Source: Pardosa pseudoannulata (lineage: Eukaryota; Arthropoda; Arachnida; Araneae; Lycosidae). Taken from it: a stretch of 64,000 bases of DNA. Position 1 is the first letter of the stretch. Each line of letters starts with the position of its first letter. The position numbers were made by a program, and so were the translations under genes. The notes below the pieces were generated by a model. The model had not been told where the DNA came from. It did not search any database and saw only the letters and a program-made list of their open reading frames with translations. Where the stretch lies: NCBI GenBank assembly GCA_032207245.1, contig CM063503.1, positions 102,467,693-102,531,692 on the forward strand, read 5' to 3'. Shown in pieces: positions 1 through 11,400 of the stretch.

Positions 1-582
1 GTTATGAATTTTGTTATTGCCTAGAACCATAACATTTTAAATGTTGAGCATCAAAGTAAAGAGAGTTATATACAAGCATTTATTGTATTATTAATACATT
101 AAAAGAAATGCCACCTCCATAGATGAAAATGATTCTAAAAGTAGCTGAAAATTTCTGCTTTACATCAAACTTCATAAAATTTAAAACTGTTGAAAATTTA
201 GTTATCTTGTAAAAACATTTATTGTGGTAATGCAAAAAGACCTGTTACATTTCATGGTATATCTAAACTAATTCCTTTTAATTAAATGGCATTTATTTAT
301 TTTATAGCTTGCTGCTCAATGCTTGTCTAGCTCTTTTCATATAGTTTTAAATTTATATACACATACTATAAACATAAAGAAGTTATATATTGACAACATT
401 GGGGTAGCACTTTATGCTCCTTTATTATACCCCTTCCATTTAATACCTAAAAGTTTATTTTTCTATGACATATTCTGTAGGAATGTGATGTTATAAATGT
501 TCTTGAATTTTAAAAATAAAATCTTCCTTACTGACTTTTCTATTGGTTAACAAATTTTATGACCAGATGTCTTGCATACAAT

Positions 583-625
<43 letters not shown>

Positions 626-702
626 GTAATGCTTCCTTAGTGGACACCTCTGAATAAGAGAGACTTATAAGGGTCACTTTTTGAATTCCCTCTCTCAATG
701 TA
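1..702. other. AT-rich non-coding sequence
   Basis: No convincing coding exon is seen on either strand. It may be intron of the gene whose candidate last exon lies at 2510. A CA/TA microsatellite sits near its right end. Confidence 0.5.
583..621. repeat. (CA)n-(TA)n microsatellite
   Basis: A short run of CA dinucleotides passes directly into a TA run. Confidence 0.85.
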
Positions 703-1640
703 CTATATATTTCTGTGTATAAGTCAAAAATTTTGGGGCTTTTTAAAGATCTAAAGTAGGGGGGTCAACTTATATACGGGTTCATAGAACAGATGTAATA
801 CATGCACTTTTGGTGAAGTTTTTGCCGTTGGTGACAAAAAGTCACCAAATTTGCAAAAATTAACAAAAAAGTAAAAAACAAAAGAGAAAATGCATAATGG
901 CAAAAAGTAAATAAAGCTTGTAAAAAATTTGTAATGTAAAAACATAAAAATTGAAAAATAAATTTAAAATAAATTATCTGTGTTATAATCATTCCAAAAC
1001 AACAGTACTATAACGGTAGTGAGTTGGCTAATCTTCTAATAAACACAATTCTGTGTAACCCAGAATCAATCGATGAATTGCCAAACATAGCGTCTTTTTC
1101 CTCTCCTCCCCCCTTTAGCTCATACTGCTTAAATTTAAGAAAAAGTTATCTCTATATAAGGGTTGCCAGAATTAAAACTTATTGTTAACATCTAAGTAAA
1201 AATACCATTGGTTGCATGGTCTAGTGCCGTGATTATCAAACTGTGCTCTGTGGCAGTAAGTAGTGTAAATTGTTAAATTAACTAAAATGCATGAAGTTAA
1301 GTTAAAATTTAAAATGTAATTTTTTTTTCTTCACCACTTTTGAAACATGCTAAGCTATGTCCCTGTATTTATCTTGAGGTGCAACCAATCCTCTACCTCT
1401 GCAGTATTTAAATTGGATGTTGGGGTTTGAGATTCGTTGGTCTAGCATTTTAATTTAAAGGAACTTGATTGGAAAATATTTTCCCCACTTTACCTCCTTG
1501 GCAATATTTTTAGATTCTTGGCAACACATTTGAACGTTCTAGAAAATGTTTTTTTCACTTTGGCTTATATATAGGTTTTGAACTTAGGGTAAATTTTTGA
1601 AGTAAAATTGTACCCTCGGCTTATATTCGGAAATATATGG
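703..1640. mobile_element. TA-flanked inverted-repeat DNA element, copy A
   Basis: The left end CTATATATTTCTGTGTATAA and the reverse complement of the right end CCATATATTTCCGAATATAA form terminal inverted repeats of about 24 bp. A TA dinucleotide lies immediately outside each end (701-702 and 1641-1642), as expected for a TA target duplication of the Tc1/mariner/pogo superfamily. The 938-bp interior has no transposase, so this is a non-autonomous element. A diverged, 5'-shortened copy lies at about 4955-5701 in the same orientation. Superfamily assignment is inferred from the TA target and the ends only. Confidence 0.75.
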
Positions 1641-1642
1641 TA

Positions 1643-2509
1643 CATATTTTCTATGTATTAACTTCTAAATAAGGGATACTCTGAATAGTTGATACAAATT
1701 TAGCTGATAAAGTAGAATAATAGATTTTTGCTCAGTTAAAAACTAAAATGTATTTATATGTGCTCTGTTACTATGTTAAAATTAAATCCTTTCTCAAAGT
1801 CAAAAACATTATATCTTACTGTCATCCAATAGACTTAGGGACTGTCTTGCTGAAGCTGATTAAAACTAAATCTATACTAAACTTTTTACAACTATGCTAT
1901 AGTTAATCTGTAATTAGCTTTAATTGATTATGGTGAGACTGGGCCTTGCAGTTTGATATTCATGAAACAAGTAGTTTATAATGTGTAGGTACCACAAACT
2001 TTTGTCCCAGATTTCTTTTTAAATCCAAGAATCAATATTTTAAAATAACACCATCAAATGCACATAGGTATTCATCATTATTTTTAACAACAGAAATTAA
2101 TTGAATTTTTAATTTATTTTTACTGACTTAATGTAAAAATATATTTTGTTAACAATTTTTATAAACCTTTAAATAAACACATCTAAATGGGGGCAAGTTT
2201 ATCATTCCCAAGGTGTCCTCCATTTAGAGGTTTCACTGTATCCAGTGGTTGTTATGAGAACATTAAATTAGTTACTAAATATTTTATGATGTAGCAGTTA
2301 GTAATAAAAAAGTTAGGTATAATAGAACAGCTTGTTCTCGTTTAAGTAGAAGTGAGTGTTTAAGATTTTGAAGTATTAAAGGTTTTTTGTTATTTTGTCA
2401 GAAAATACAGTAACATTATATGTATGAATATATATATATTACATATATATGTGTGTATTTACACATAACTAAATGTTATTAATGTTTGAAATTTTCTCCC
2501 CTTTTATAG
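1643..2509. other. AT-rich non-coding sequence, probable intron
   Basis: No exon is recognised. It ends in a pyrimidine-rich stretch and TATAG, which fits an acceptor for the candidate exon that follows. Confidence 0.45.
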
Positions 2510-2567
2510 AGGAAGGAAGCGTTTTGTGTCAGAAGGAGATGGTGGAGCGTTGAAACCAAATCCATAA
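2510..2567 (+). CDS. Candidate terminal coding exon of an unidentified gene
   Basis: A pyrimidine tract and AG end at 2509. The following bases, read with one base completing a split codon, encode GRKRFVSEGDGGALKPNP and then TAA at 2565-2567. The composition is richer in GC than the surroundings, and the peptide is charged and glycine-rich, like the tail of a soluble or RNA-binding protein. I do not recognise the family. AATAAA signals follow downstream, in keeping with a 3'UTR. The other two frames also read through for a short way, so the frame is chosen on composition only. Earlier exons would lie left of the window or have been missed in the first 2.5 kb. Confidence 0.4.
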
Positions 2568-3045
2568 TGAAGTCACAATGTTTCTTGTGTATGCTCCAAG
2601 TTTATAGGCATAGGCATGCACATGTTTAAAAAAAAAAATGGAAAATTACTTTTTTCTCTTGAACCATGTTGACATTCATTTATGTATATGTGCAACTCAA
2701 AATCTTGATATATTTTTTGCTTTTTATTATAGAGAAATAATTTGATTTAGAACATGGGGAGCTGAATAAGTTTCTGACCTATTTGTCCTTGTTGCATTTC
2801 CCCCCTTGCTACTTGTTTACTGAAACACTAGCTTTTATGGTACTTGGACATTATTTTTTGGGTAAAAATGATTGTATTCTGTGGTGTGGGGTAAGCATAA
2901 TGTTCTTGCATGTGCTATAATAGACTTAGTGTATGACCTTTCAAAGATAATTGTATTAAGACTAAAGTACAGATGGGAAAGTGTCTCTCTGACCGAAATC
3001 ATTTTCATGCTGGTACTTGTAAATGTATGTGCATATGCACTTAAC

Positions 3046-3051
3046 AATAAA
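3046..3051 (+). terminator. Candidate polyadenylation signal AATAAA
   Basis: A canonical AATAAA lies about 480 bp after the stop of the candidate exon at 2510-2567. The sequence in between has no good ORF, as in a 3'UTR. Such hexamers are common by chance in this AT-rich DNA. Confidence 0.35.
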
Positions 3052-4954
3052 AATTGTACATTACAAATCATCTTTAGATGTTACAGTACATAATGTACTT
3101 GTAAATATATCATAGTTGATAGATATTATATTTTGGAAAACTGAAGATTAGTACTATGTAATCTTTCTTTAATTTTATTAATTATCAGTGGAGTTATATA
3201 CCCATATAAATTTTTATATACCAGTATGTAAATGTATTACGGTAAGTATAATTATTTGACAAAACAAGTATTTGTTCCTTGCAACATCCTTTAACAAGAA
3301 AATTTTATATTTCATTCTGGGATAAGTTTTTTTTTTCTTGATACATTTTCATTTATTAGGAAATGGTTTCCTATTTGTCAATCGTTTTAACTTTTCTCTT
3401 GTGGAAATAATCAATTTACAATGGTTTGTAAGTGTGCTTGGAATTCAAAAGGCCAGTGGTTCAAATAATTTAGAAATCAGCTTTGTGCTATTGTTGAAGC
3501 TTTTTATGGGATGCAATTCAAAGATTTTCTTTTTCTGCACTGTAATACCTAGTAAATAATTTTATTGGTCATAGTTAATTCTTTATGAGAAATATCCTGT
3601 TTATTATTTATTTAAAATTGAAGTATGGCATCAGATGAAAGTGCATGAATAATTATAAGCATGCACATTATTTCAATAGCTTGCTACTGTTTTAACATGT
3701 ATTATTTCTTATAAAGTGAGTTTTAAAGACTAAAGTGCATTTTATGAACTGGTATATAATCTGATCCTTTTTCTATAAATATGAGAAAACACACTGGTGC
3801 AAAAGTGAACATGAATTTTCTAACTTTTTATAACTAAGAATTTTTTACAAATAAATTAAACAAAAAAGTTCCACTTTTAAGTTTTTAGTAGTTCAGCATT
3901 TAGTAGCAATAAACTGATGTCAAATGTTCTGAAGTAATTAACATTTTATATTTCACAAAAACATTTAAAGAAAATATACAGTTTTTATAATTTTGTTTTG
4001 TGATAAATATTACTCTAAATGCAGTGTACATGAATTTCTAAATTCTTTATACTTCTGAAATATGTTTGAATTTTAACTAGTGTAGAATTTCATGTGTACA
4101 CATACACTATCCTTCCACTGTAGATTCTAAACAAATTTAGATTTTTAAAATTTCTTTTATAGACCATATGCCAGTTTGCTTTTAAAGCTACATCTCACAT
4201 CTTGTAATCAACAGTTCATAATCAAAAAATGAAATTAATTAAATTGTTGAAATCAATTTTAATATATTCATGCTTCCTTCTGTTCTGAAATCTGAAAAGT
4301 GTTCACTAAATCTTCAAGAAGTTGAAGAATATTTAGTATTATATCTGTTATAAAAGGGAATAATTGAAATTTTTTTAAATATTTTTTAGAGTATGGTTTT
4401 TCTATGTTATTGTTTTTTTACATTCATGTTTATTTTTAGAATGCGTTTTGATATTTTTATGTGGCAACTTCAAAATGCATTGGAAAATGTTAAATTATAT
4501 GCTCAATTGTGGTTAACAATCATGTAATTGATTTTTGAGTTTGAATAAAAGAGAGTTCTGTAATGTTTATGTATATTTAAAGAAATATTTTCAACATTTT
4601 TTTTTTCAGTTTTGAAATTAGTACTTTTATTTAGTTCTCTTCTGTGCATAACTAAAACCTAGATTACTTTATACTTATGGCTAATATGCATGTGTATTTG
4701 AATGTTTTATGTAACTTCTTAATACTGAATGGAAAATGGCCTTACAAACACATTATCCAGTAGCTGAGACATTTGTGAGGGAGATGCCAAAATTCATTGT
4801 GGAAAAGCAAAAGAAGTAACAAAGTAGCTTATGAAATATGGCATAATACACATAGCAATATTCCTAACATAGCAATAAATAAGCACTAATAAATCATACT
4901 GTTGTGCTTAACAACAGCATTTGTCAGCATTCATTTTTTTTTTAATAAAAGTTT
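3052..4954. other. AT-rich sequence without recognised genes
   Basis: It could include an extended 3'UTR of the candidate gene ending at 2567. Another AATAAA lies near 4543. Nothing coding is seen. Confidence 0.4.
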
Positions 4955-5701
4955 AGATTTTTAAAGTAAAAAACAGAAAAGAAAATGTATATAGGTGAAA
5001 AGTAAATGTTTGCAAAAAATTTAAAATAAAAAAATACTCCACAAAATTTGTGAAATAAATTTTAAATGGCTCTTATCTGTGTTATAATCGTGCCAAAACA
5101 GGACTTTAACTGTACTGAATCGGCTAATCTTCTAATAAACACAATTCAACATAAGCCAGAAGTAATTTATAAATTGCCAAACATAGTATTTTATTCTTTC
5201 TTAGCTTATATTGTTTAAATTTATGAAAAAGTTTAATTTCAACTCTGGTAACCCTATATAAAAATTTTGTTATTAGTCCGTAAAGAAAAAATATGGTCAC
5301 ATAGTCTAGCACCGTGAGTATCAAACTGTGCTTTGTGGCAGCAATCTAGATAAGTTAGTGTGAAATAAAGGCAGCATGAATTTAATTAAAATTTAAAATG
5401 CATGTTGTTTTTTCTTTCCACTTTAAAAGCATGTTAAGAGATGTATTTGTCTTGAGATGCGACCTATCTTCTACCTCCATTGGTATTTGAATTGGATGCA
5501 GTGACATGAAGTGTTTTACTTTAAAGCAATTTGATTGTGAGATAGTTTCTCCTTTTTACTTGCTTGGCGACTTATTTAAACGTTCTAGAAATTGTTTTTT
5601 CATTTCAGCTTACAAACAAGTTTTGAACTCTGGGTAAATTTTTGAAGGAAATTCACCCTGTCAGGTTATATATGGATGGGCTTATATTTGGAAATATACG
5701 G
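4955..5701. mobile_element. TA-flanked inverted-repeat DNA element, copy B (left end missing)
   Basis: This stretch aligns by eye with copy A (703-1640) over most of its right part. Shared blocks include GGCTAATCTTCTAATAAACA and the right terminus CTTATATTTGGAAATATACG. The left inverted repeat of copy A is not found, so the copy appears truncated. No transposase is present. Confidence 0.7.
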
Positions 5702-5916
5702 TTTATTAGACTAATACTTAACATTTAAAAAAAATTTTGTAATTGATACCTGCTTTGTCCAAAATGGCTGCATGACTGCAAAGAATGAGTATTTTGTTGC
5801 CTCTGTTTCGGGAAGTAATGATATTATGCATGTGTATAAATTTAATTTTGACAAAGCCACGTGGGCACTAGAAAATTTACCGAGGTTTACTTTTGTCTTT
5901 CTCCTCCCTTTTTTCA

Positions 5917-6088
5917 GCCGAACAATGGCTGATTGGTTAGGGTGCTGGCCTTCGGTATTTGAGTTCGTGGGTTTGAATCCCACAGTGGCATGGATGTTTA
6001 TAGCCGTTCGGAATCAGCTTTCAGCTGTAGGTCCCGGTCTCATTAGCCCTCGTCTTGCAAAAAGTAGACTGTAGCACTCCAAACCAAA
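5917..6088 (+). mobile_element. tRNA-derived SINE, complete copy
   Basis: The 5' part resembles a tRNA gene: a box A-like segment near 5925-5945, a CTTCGGT anticodon-like loop, and box B GGGTTTGAATCCCA. A non-tRNA body follows, with a hairpin AGCCGTTCGGAATCAGCTT and the conserved words GTAGGTCCCGGTCTCATTAG and CTGTAGCACTCCAAACC. The copy is flanked by near-perfect 14-bp direct repeats (5903-5916 and 6089-6102, one mismatch), as expected for L1-type retroposition. Six further copies or fragments occur in this window. Confidence 0.85.
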
Positions 6089-7017
6089 CCTCTCTTTTTT
6101 CACGATACTTTTGAACAATAATCATACTTTAAAACAATACTTTTGGAAAAGCAAAGTGACAGGTCTGAAAGTGTTTGACAATAGATGCACAGATATGAGT
6201 ATGATAAATGCGTGAAAAATAACATTGGTCCTATGTGAATAAATTTGGAATCAAATGTAATGATTAACATTTGAAAAACAATGTAGGATTGATAGATTGA
6301 GATTCTACTGTATGTAATTACAAATTAATAAATTGCATACATTTTGTATACCATTAATAACATTAAAAAATATTTAAAATTTATCAAAATTTACTAAAAC
6401 TATGTTTTAATATGATTAATAATGCTACAGTAAAAAAAAAAAAAATTTTTTTTTTTTTTTGTATTTGTATAGTATTGTCATGGAAAAGCTAATATTAAAT
6501 ATTTGTTGATAAACTCAGATACAAGAAAAGAAGTAGCACCTTTCTACTTGTAGCTGCATTTAGGCAGCTGCTCATGGGGGATAGGGTCATTATAATTGCT
6601 ACCTTTGGCAGACCAATGCAGATATTTGCAACAATTTTTGTCAATCGGTTCTATACCAACGGGAAATCAATTTTAAAATTGTTCATGGAGATGAAAATGG
6701 AAAATATATGCATGCAAATTTTCTTGACAAGTGGATACTGATTGGGCTTATCCCTTTTCAAGTTAAAGCTCATGTTTCATCAGATCCTGATGGCAGATTT
6801 TTGTAATCTACTGTCCTGTAATTTTTATGTTTTTCAAAAATTGATAAAACTTGTCATGTCGCAATCCTTCTTTTGACTGAGGGATACATATCTGGTGGGG
6901 GTTCTAGATATCTTTATTACCTGGAAACAATTCATGTCGGTAAGGAATATAAGATTAATTTGTATACTTGAAACAGTTTTCATAAAGAAATTTGATCTAA
7001 TTGTACAATCAACTTTT

Positions 7018-7115
7018 TTAGATGGCTACAAACATCCATGCTAGCAGTAAAAGTTGAACCAGACCCCAGTACTTGAAAGGGAATATCCAACCAGTTTGCT
7101 CATATAGCCATTACA
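7018..7115 (-). mobile_element. Degraded SINE fragment (tRNA-like head)
   Basis: Read on the minus strand, it resembles the head region of the other SINE copies: the plus-strand words GGCTACAAACATCCATGC and, further right, CATATAGCCATTA match the minus-oriented copy at 42349-42522. The box B is eroded. Confidence 0.45.
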
Positions 7116-8245
7116 CTTTCTTTAAAAGAGAAAATTTGTGAAGCCAGTCACTATTTAAGTAATGTAGTTTATTAATTAAATCATTTGTAGCTAGTAGAGC
7201 AAAACCAGACATTCAGACTTCAAATATAAACCTTTGAAAAAAAAAAAAAGGTCTATAGCATTCATTTAAAAAATAAAAACACAACAACTTAACATTTACT
7301 GAATCATCAGTTTGATTTTTGAAGTGTTTTGTGGATTGTAAATTTTAAGTTGTTAAACTTATTTAACATATAGTAACGAAACATGTTTAGTTACTTTGTT
7401 CACACATATAAGAATTAACTGTAACTGTACTTTTAAAATGAAAAACCTTAAGACTTCAAGGTGTTTTGATACGCCGAGTACAGTAAAAGTTGCCTACTGC
7501 AGAAAGGCAGGCTAACAATGACCATTTCTTTTAAAAGATATTAAGCATAGGAATAACAAGATTAGTCATAACCCTAGCACAGCAAGTTAGATTGAAAGTG
7601 AAGTTGATGTTTCTCCAGTTACTCTGCAGTATTTACAAAATGTGCTTCAGGAGTCTACATGTACTGCATGCAAAGTGTGAAACTGGTATTTTGTCTTGAC
7701 CCAGGGTTCTAAAAATTAAATAACTGTAAAAATAAAACATTTAAATATGGCTTCCTTTTTCAAAAAAAAAGAAAAAAAATTTTCTTGATTTAAATAGTTG
7801 TTTTTAAAAATTTACTCTTACTATAATATGCCCTCTAAACTTTACTTGTATTTAACCAAATGAAACTATGATGTGTGCTAATCAAACATCTTTTAATACT
7901 TTGCTGGTTTCTCAGACTTTATATTACTAGCAGAACATTGTTAAAAGCTAACTTTGATCAACTATAAAGATTGAGTTTCTGGCTTCCAAAAACAATGACT
8001 GAACTTCACAGTGGAAAAAAAAAATATTAATTTGGCTAATATTTGCTGAAGGCTTGGTGAAATTGTATTAATTTATAACTTGTTTATATTAAACTAATAA
8101 ATTTATAGGACTAGAATGCAGAACTTTATTTATAATACTGAGAGAGCATTGTATAACTGGCTCTATGTTTCTTAGAGGACGACTTCAGCTAGAAAAAAAA
8201 AATGAAATAAATTTAAAATCAACAAACAAATGTTTTTAGAAAGAA

Positions 8246-8251
8246 TTTATT
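8246..8251 (-). terminator. Candidate polyadenylation signal for SUCLG1
   Basis: TTTATT on the plus strand reads AATAAA on the minus strand, about 200 bp after the stop codon at 8449. Other hexamers lie nearby, so the site used is uncertain. Confidence 0.45.
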
Positions 8252-8448
8252 GTATACTGTAAAACATTAGCAAAATACGTACATTTCAGGGATCATTGCA
8301 ATAAATTTGGCAATGTTTTGAAATTCCATTATAAATAAATGAATATATGACTATGCAAAAATATTTAAGTACATTTTAAACAATGTACACTATTTTGATT
8401 TTGTATAAAGCACATTCACCAACTGACTGCTTACAGTTAAGTCTGAAG

Positions 8449-8475
8449 TCAGGCCAGACCTTTCTGTTGCATAAC
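8449..8475 (-). CDS. SUCLG1: SUCLG1 exon 8 (last coding exon)
   Basis: After an acceptor TATAG at 8480-8476 it encodes VMQQKGLA and ends with TGA at 8451-8449. It continues exon 7 (...GSTILQ) in phase 0 and fits the short C-terminal tail seen in invertebrate and bacterial relatives. The exon is very short, so it rests on the splice signal and the expected tail. Confidence 0.8.
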   Translation of the reverse strand, partial: VMQQKGLA

Positions 8476-11400
8476 CTATAATAAACATGAGAGAAAATTA
8501 GTTTACATGCAAATAAAACATAAAATACAAATATACAGGGTTCCACATAAGAACATTTGGGCAGAAATATCAGGAGTAAGTGGTAGTAGCAGAGGTTGAA
8601 GATGAGTATGAAAGAAAATAGAGTACAATTAATTTTAAACATTTATTGGACATAATGATATATGACATGAATCCAGCTCAAATGTTACGACAGATACTCA
8701 AAGTTTGCATTATCAGATGCCAAACATGCCTGACACTGACAGAGCATCGATTGTCTGATACAGTCAAACCTACCATGAATTTCCTTGATTGTAACAGCAA
8801 CATAAATGATTTTTGGCAAATGATCCATTCCAGACTCCACAACATCATTATACATGACATATTTAATGGTTTCCCACAGAGTCTACCACAACCATTGTTG
8901 CAGGAATGACATGTTCAAATGACTACGAACAGCTAGTCCAAAATAAGTTTGCTCCTAATCATACAGGAACCACGTATTGCACCTCACATTTGGTAGATCA
9001 AACTGGTATGGCGGATCCCTGCTACGACTCGACGATGATGTAGTATCCGCAGGGATCACCACATATATATATCCATTATCAGAAGGGATTTGTATGGTGC
9101 AGTCAAAATAACACTACTCACTTCAGATGTACGCATTTATTTAAGAAACAAACATTAGCACCCTCGATACAACCGAGCCTCCGTGCTACTGGCACGCTGA
9201 CTCTTATGTAGTCACGCAGCATATAAGTTAATTTACATATTTACAATGGTGTGCTGCTACAAATAATACTACAATAATCAAACTGTACACACGTGAATAA
9301 AGATCAATTTATATTACAAAATGTCAGGATACATAATATAAAAGACATTGATATGCGACATATGACGTCAAACATAGCCAAAATTGCGTAACCACCACAC
9401 TGGAAAGAACAAGCTCCAGAAAGATTCATATAATTCATAGCAGTCAATCTCGATGGAAAAAGGTATATCCCAACTAAGGGCCTATTCACATATTAACTTT
9501 GAAGTGATATTGTGCCATGTGGCACCATATTCCAAGGACGTTTTCTTGAGCCCACAAATGCTGATTGAATATGCCATCTCTATTAAATGTAGTTTCATCA
9601 ATGAACAATACAGAAGCCAGGAAATTCACATCTATTTAATGGTTTCATAAAATAGACATATATATTCTTGCAAAAATCACTGTATAACATGCACATGTTC
9701 AGGATGACCATTGATGAACAGTAACTGAACCCTTTAGAGACTAAAAGCATGGAAGGAGGCGGTATTCAAAATATTCTAGACACTACTACAATATCACTTT
9801 TTGAGAGACAATAGCATATATGCTGAACCTTAGAATAGTCTCCACTTCATCTAACAGACTATCTTCCCTAATGACCAATTTTGTTTTTTGCAACCTGCCC
9901 TAACTTTACCTGCCACTTCTGAATGACCTGTACTAGCACAAATTCTGATGCAGATGTGCAAACAAACTGTGGTTGATGTTTGTATGGAAGGAATCCTTGA
10001 TAAATACATGTAGCAGCTTTTCTACTGCCCTCAGCTATTCTATACATTAAGTGTAAGTCTGCAAGCTTAATGTTTGTATACTGTTCTATGCTCTTCATAT
10101 AATGACCCACTCAAATGAGGATATCCTCACTGTCCCTACCAGTATTCTCATGTACAGTACCTTCTTGCAGCATAGATAGAAATAGAACAATATATGAATT
10201 AGAGGTAGCAGACATGCACTTAGTATATACCATTTGTATTCATTCTGTGCCATAAATGTTTTGAAATTAATTACTCTCTTATTTCCCATCTTTGACCTTT
10301 GCTACCAGTTTTGCTATGGATTCCTATTCAATTTTTTATCCTTCAATATTTTAAACACACATTTTATTTTAAATCATCTGACTATAGAGGTCAGAGACAA
10401 AAATAAATTTATTGGTTGTTTTATCAATTCTATTAACTTCTCTGACTTCCTTTCTATTTGAGGATGGGAAAAAGAAGTCATAACATAAAGGTAAAAAATA
10501 TATAGGGTTGGTAATTCAGAACCAAACACTGGGGGTCTAATGCTCTTATTAACAAGAGTGACAATGAGGCTGAATATAATATATAGCCTAGATGGAGGAC
10601 TTATTAGCTAGTTACATAAACTTTTAGGTACATCTCTAATTTTCTTTTCTGTTCAACCTGGTTTGCCAACTTATTGGAAAATTAAGTTCCAGTCTTCATT
10701 TTAACTAAAATTTCAATTATGTCAAAGATATTTGATTCATTTTTTTATGGGGAAAAATAGAGAACTATGAATGCAGAAAAAAAAGGAATGTAGAAATACA
10801 GTAAAGTGTGGCTCTGAATAAGTATATATATACCATATATGATAGTATAAGAACTCACCTGCAATATTGTTGAGCCCATCTGAGCAGGTGAATTTGTCAT
10901 TACAACACCAGCAGATTTCAAAGCTTCAATTTTTTCTTTAGCACCTCCTTTGCCTCCAGATATGATAGCACCAGCATGCCCCATTCTTCTTCCAGGAGGA
11001 GCAGTCAGTCCAGCAATAAATGATACGACAGGTTTAGAATTATATCCCTAAAATTAATGCATACATGAAAACAGAAATATTTTGAACCTTATTTTCTGGT
11101 TAAACAGCTTTGGTTTCACTACTTACATGGTTATTATCCTTTAAATACTGGGCAGCTTTTTCTTCTTCTACTCCCCCGATTTCCCCAATCAAAATTATAC
11201 CTGCCAGCAGAGTATAAAAGTTATAAAAAAGTATAACTCATTGTTTTGTTTGAAGAAATTGTTAAGCAATACTTTTCAGTTATTATTAAATACATATTTT
11301 ATTATGATGACCAAATAGACAGTGTGCTGTTTCAGTACCAAAAGGTACTCTATATTTGATACTGAAATCAGTGAGTTTGAAACTTGTTCTTAAAACAGAT

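Larger units (their letters stand above)
6103..8448. other. AT-rich intergenic sequence and 3' flank of SUCLG1
   Basis: No coding exon is recognised. The right end includes the 3'UTR of the minus-strand SUCLG1 gene. A degraded SINE fragment lies near 7018-7115. Confidence 0.5.

Noticed and set aside
5711..6074. Open frames of 90-100 codons on both strands
   Set aside because: They overlap the SINE at 5917-6088 and have no family features.
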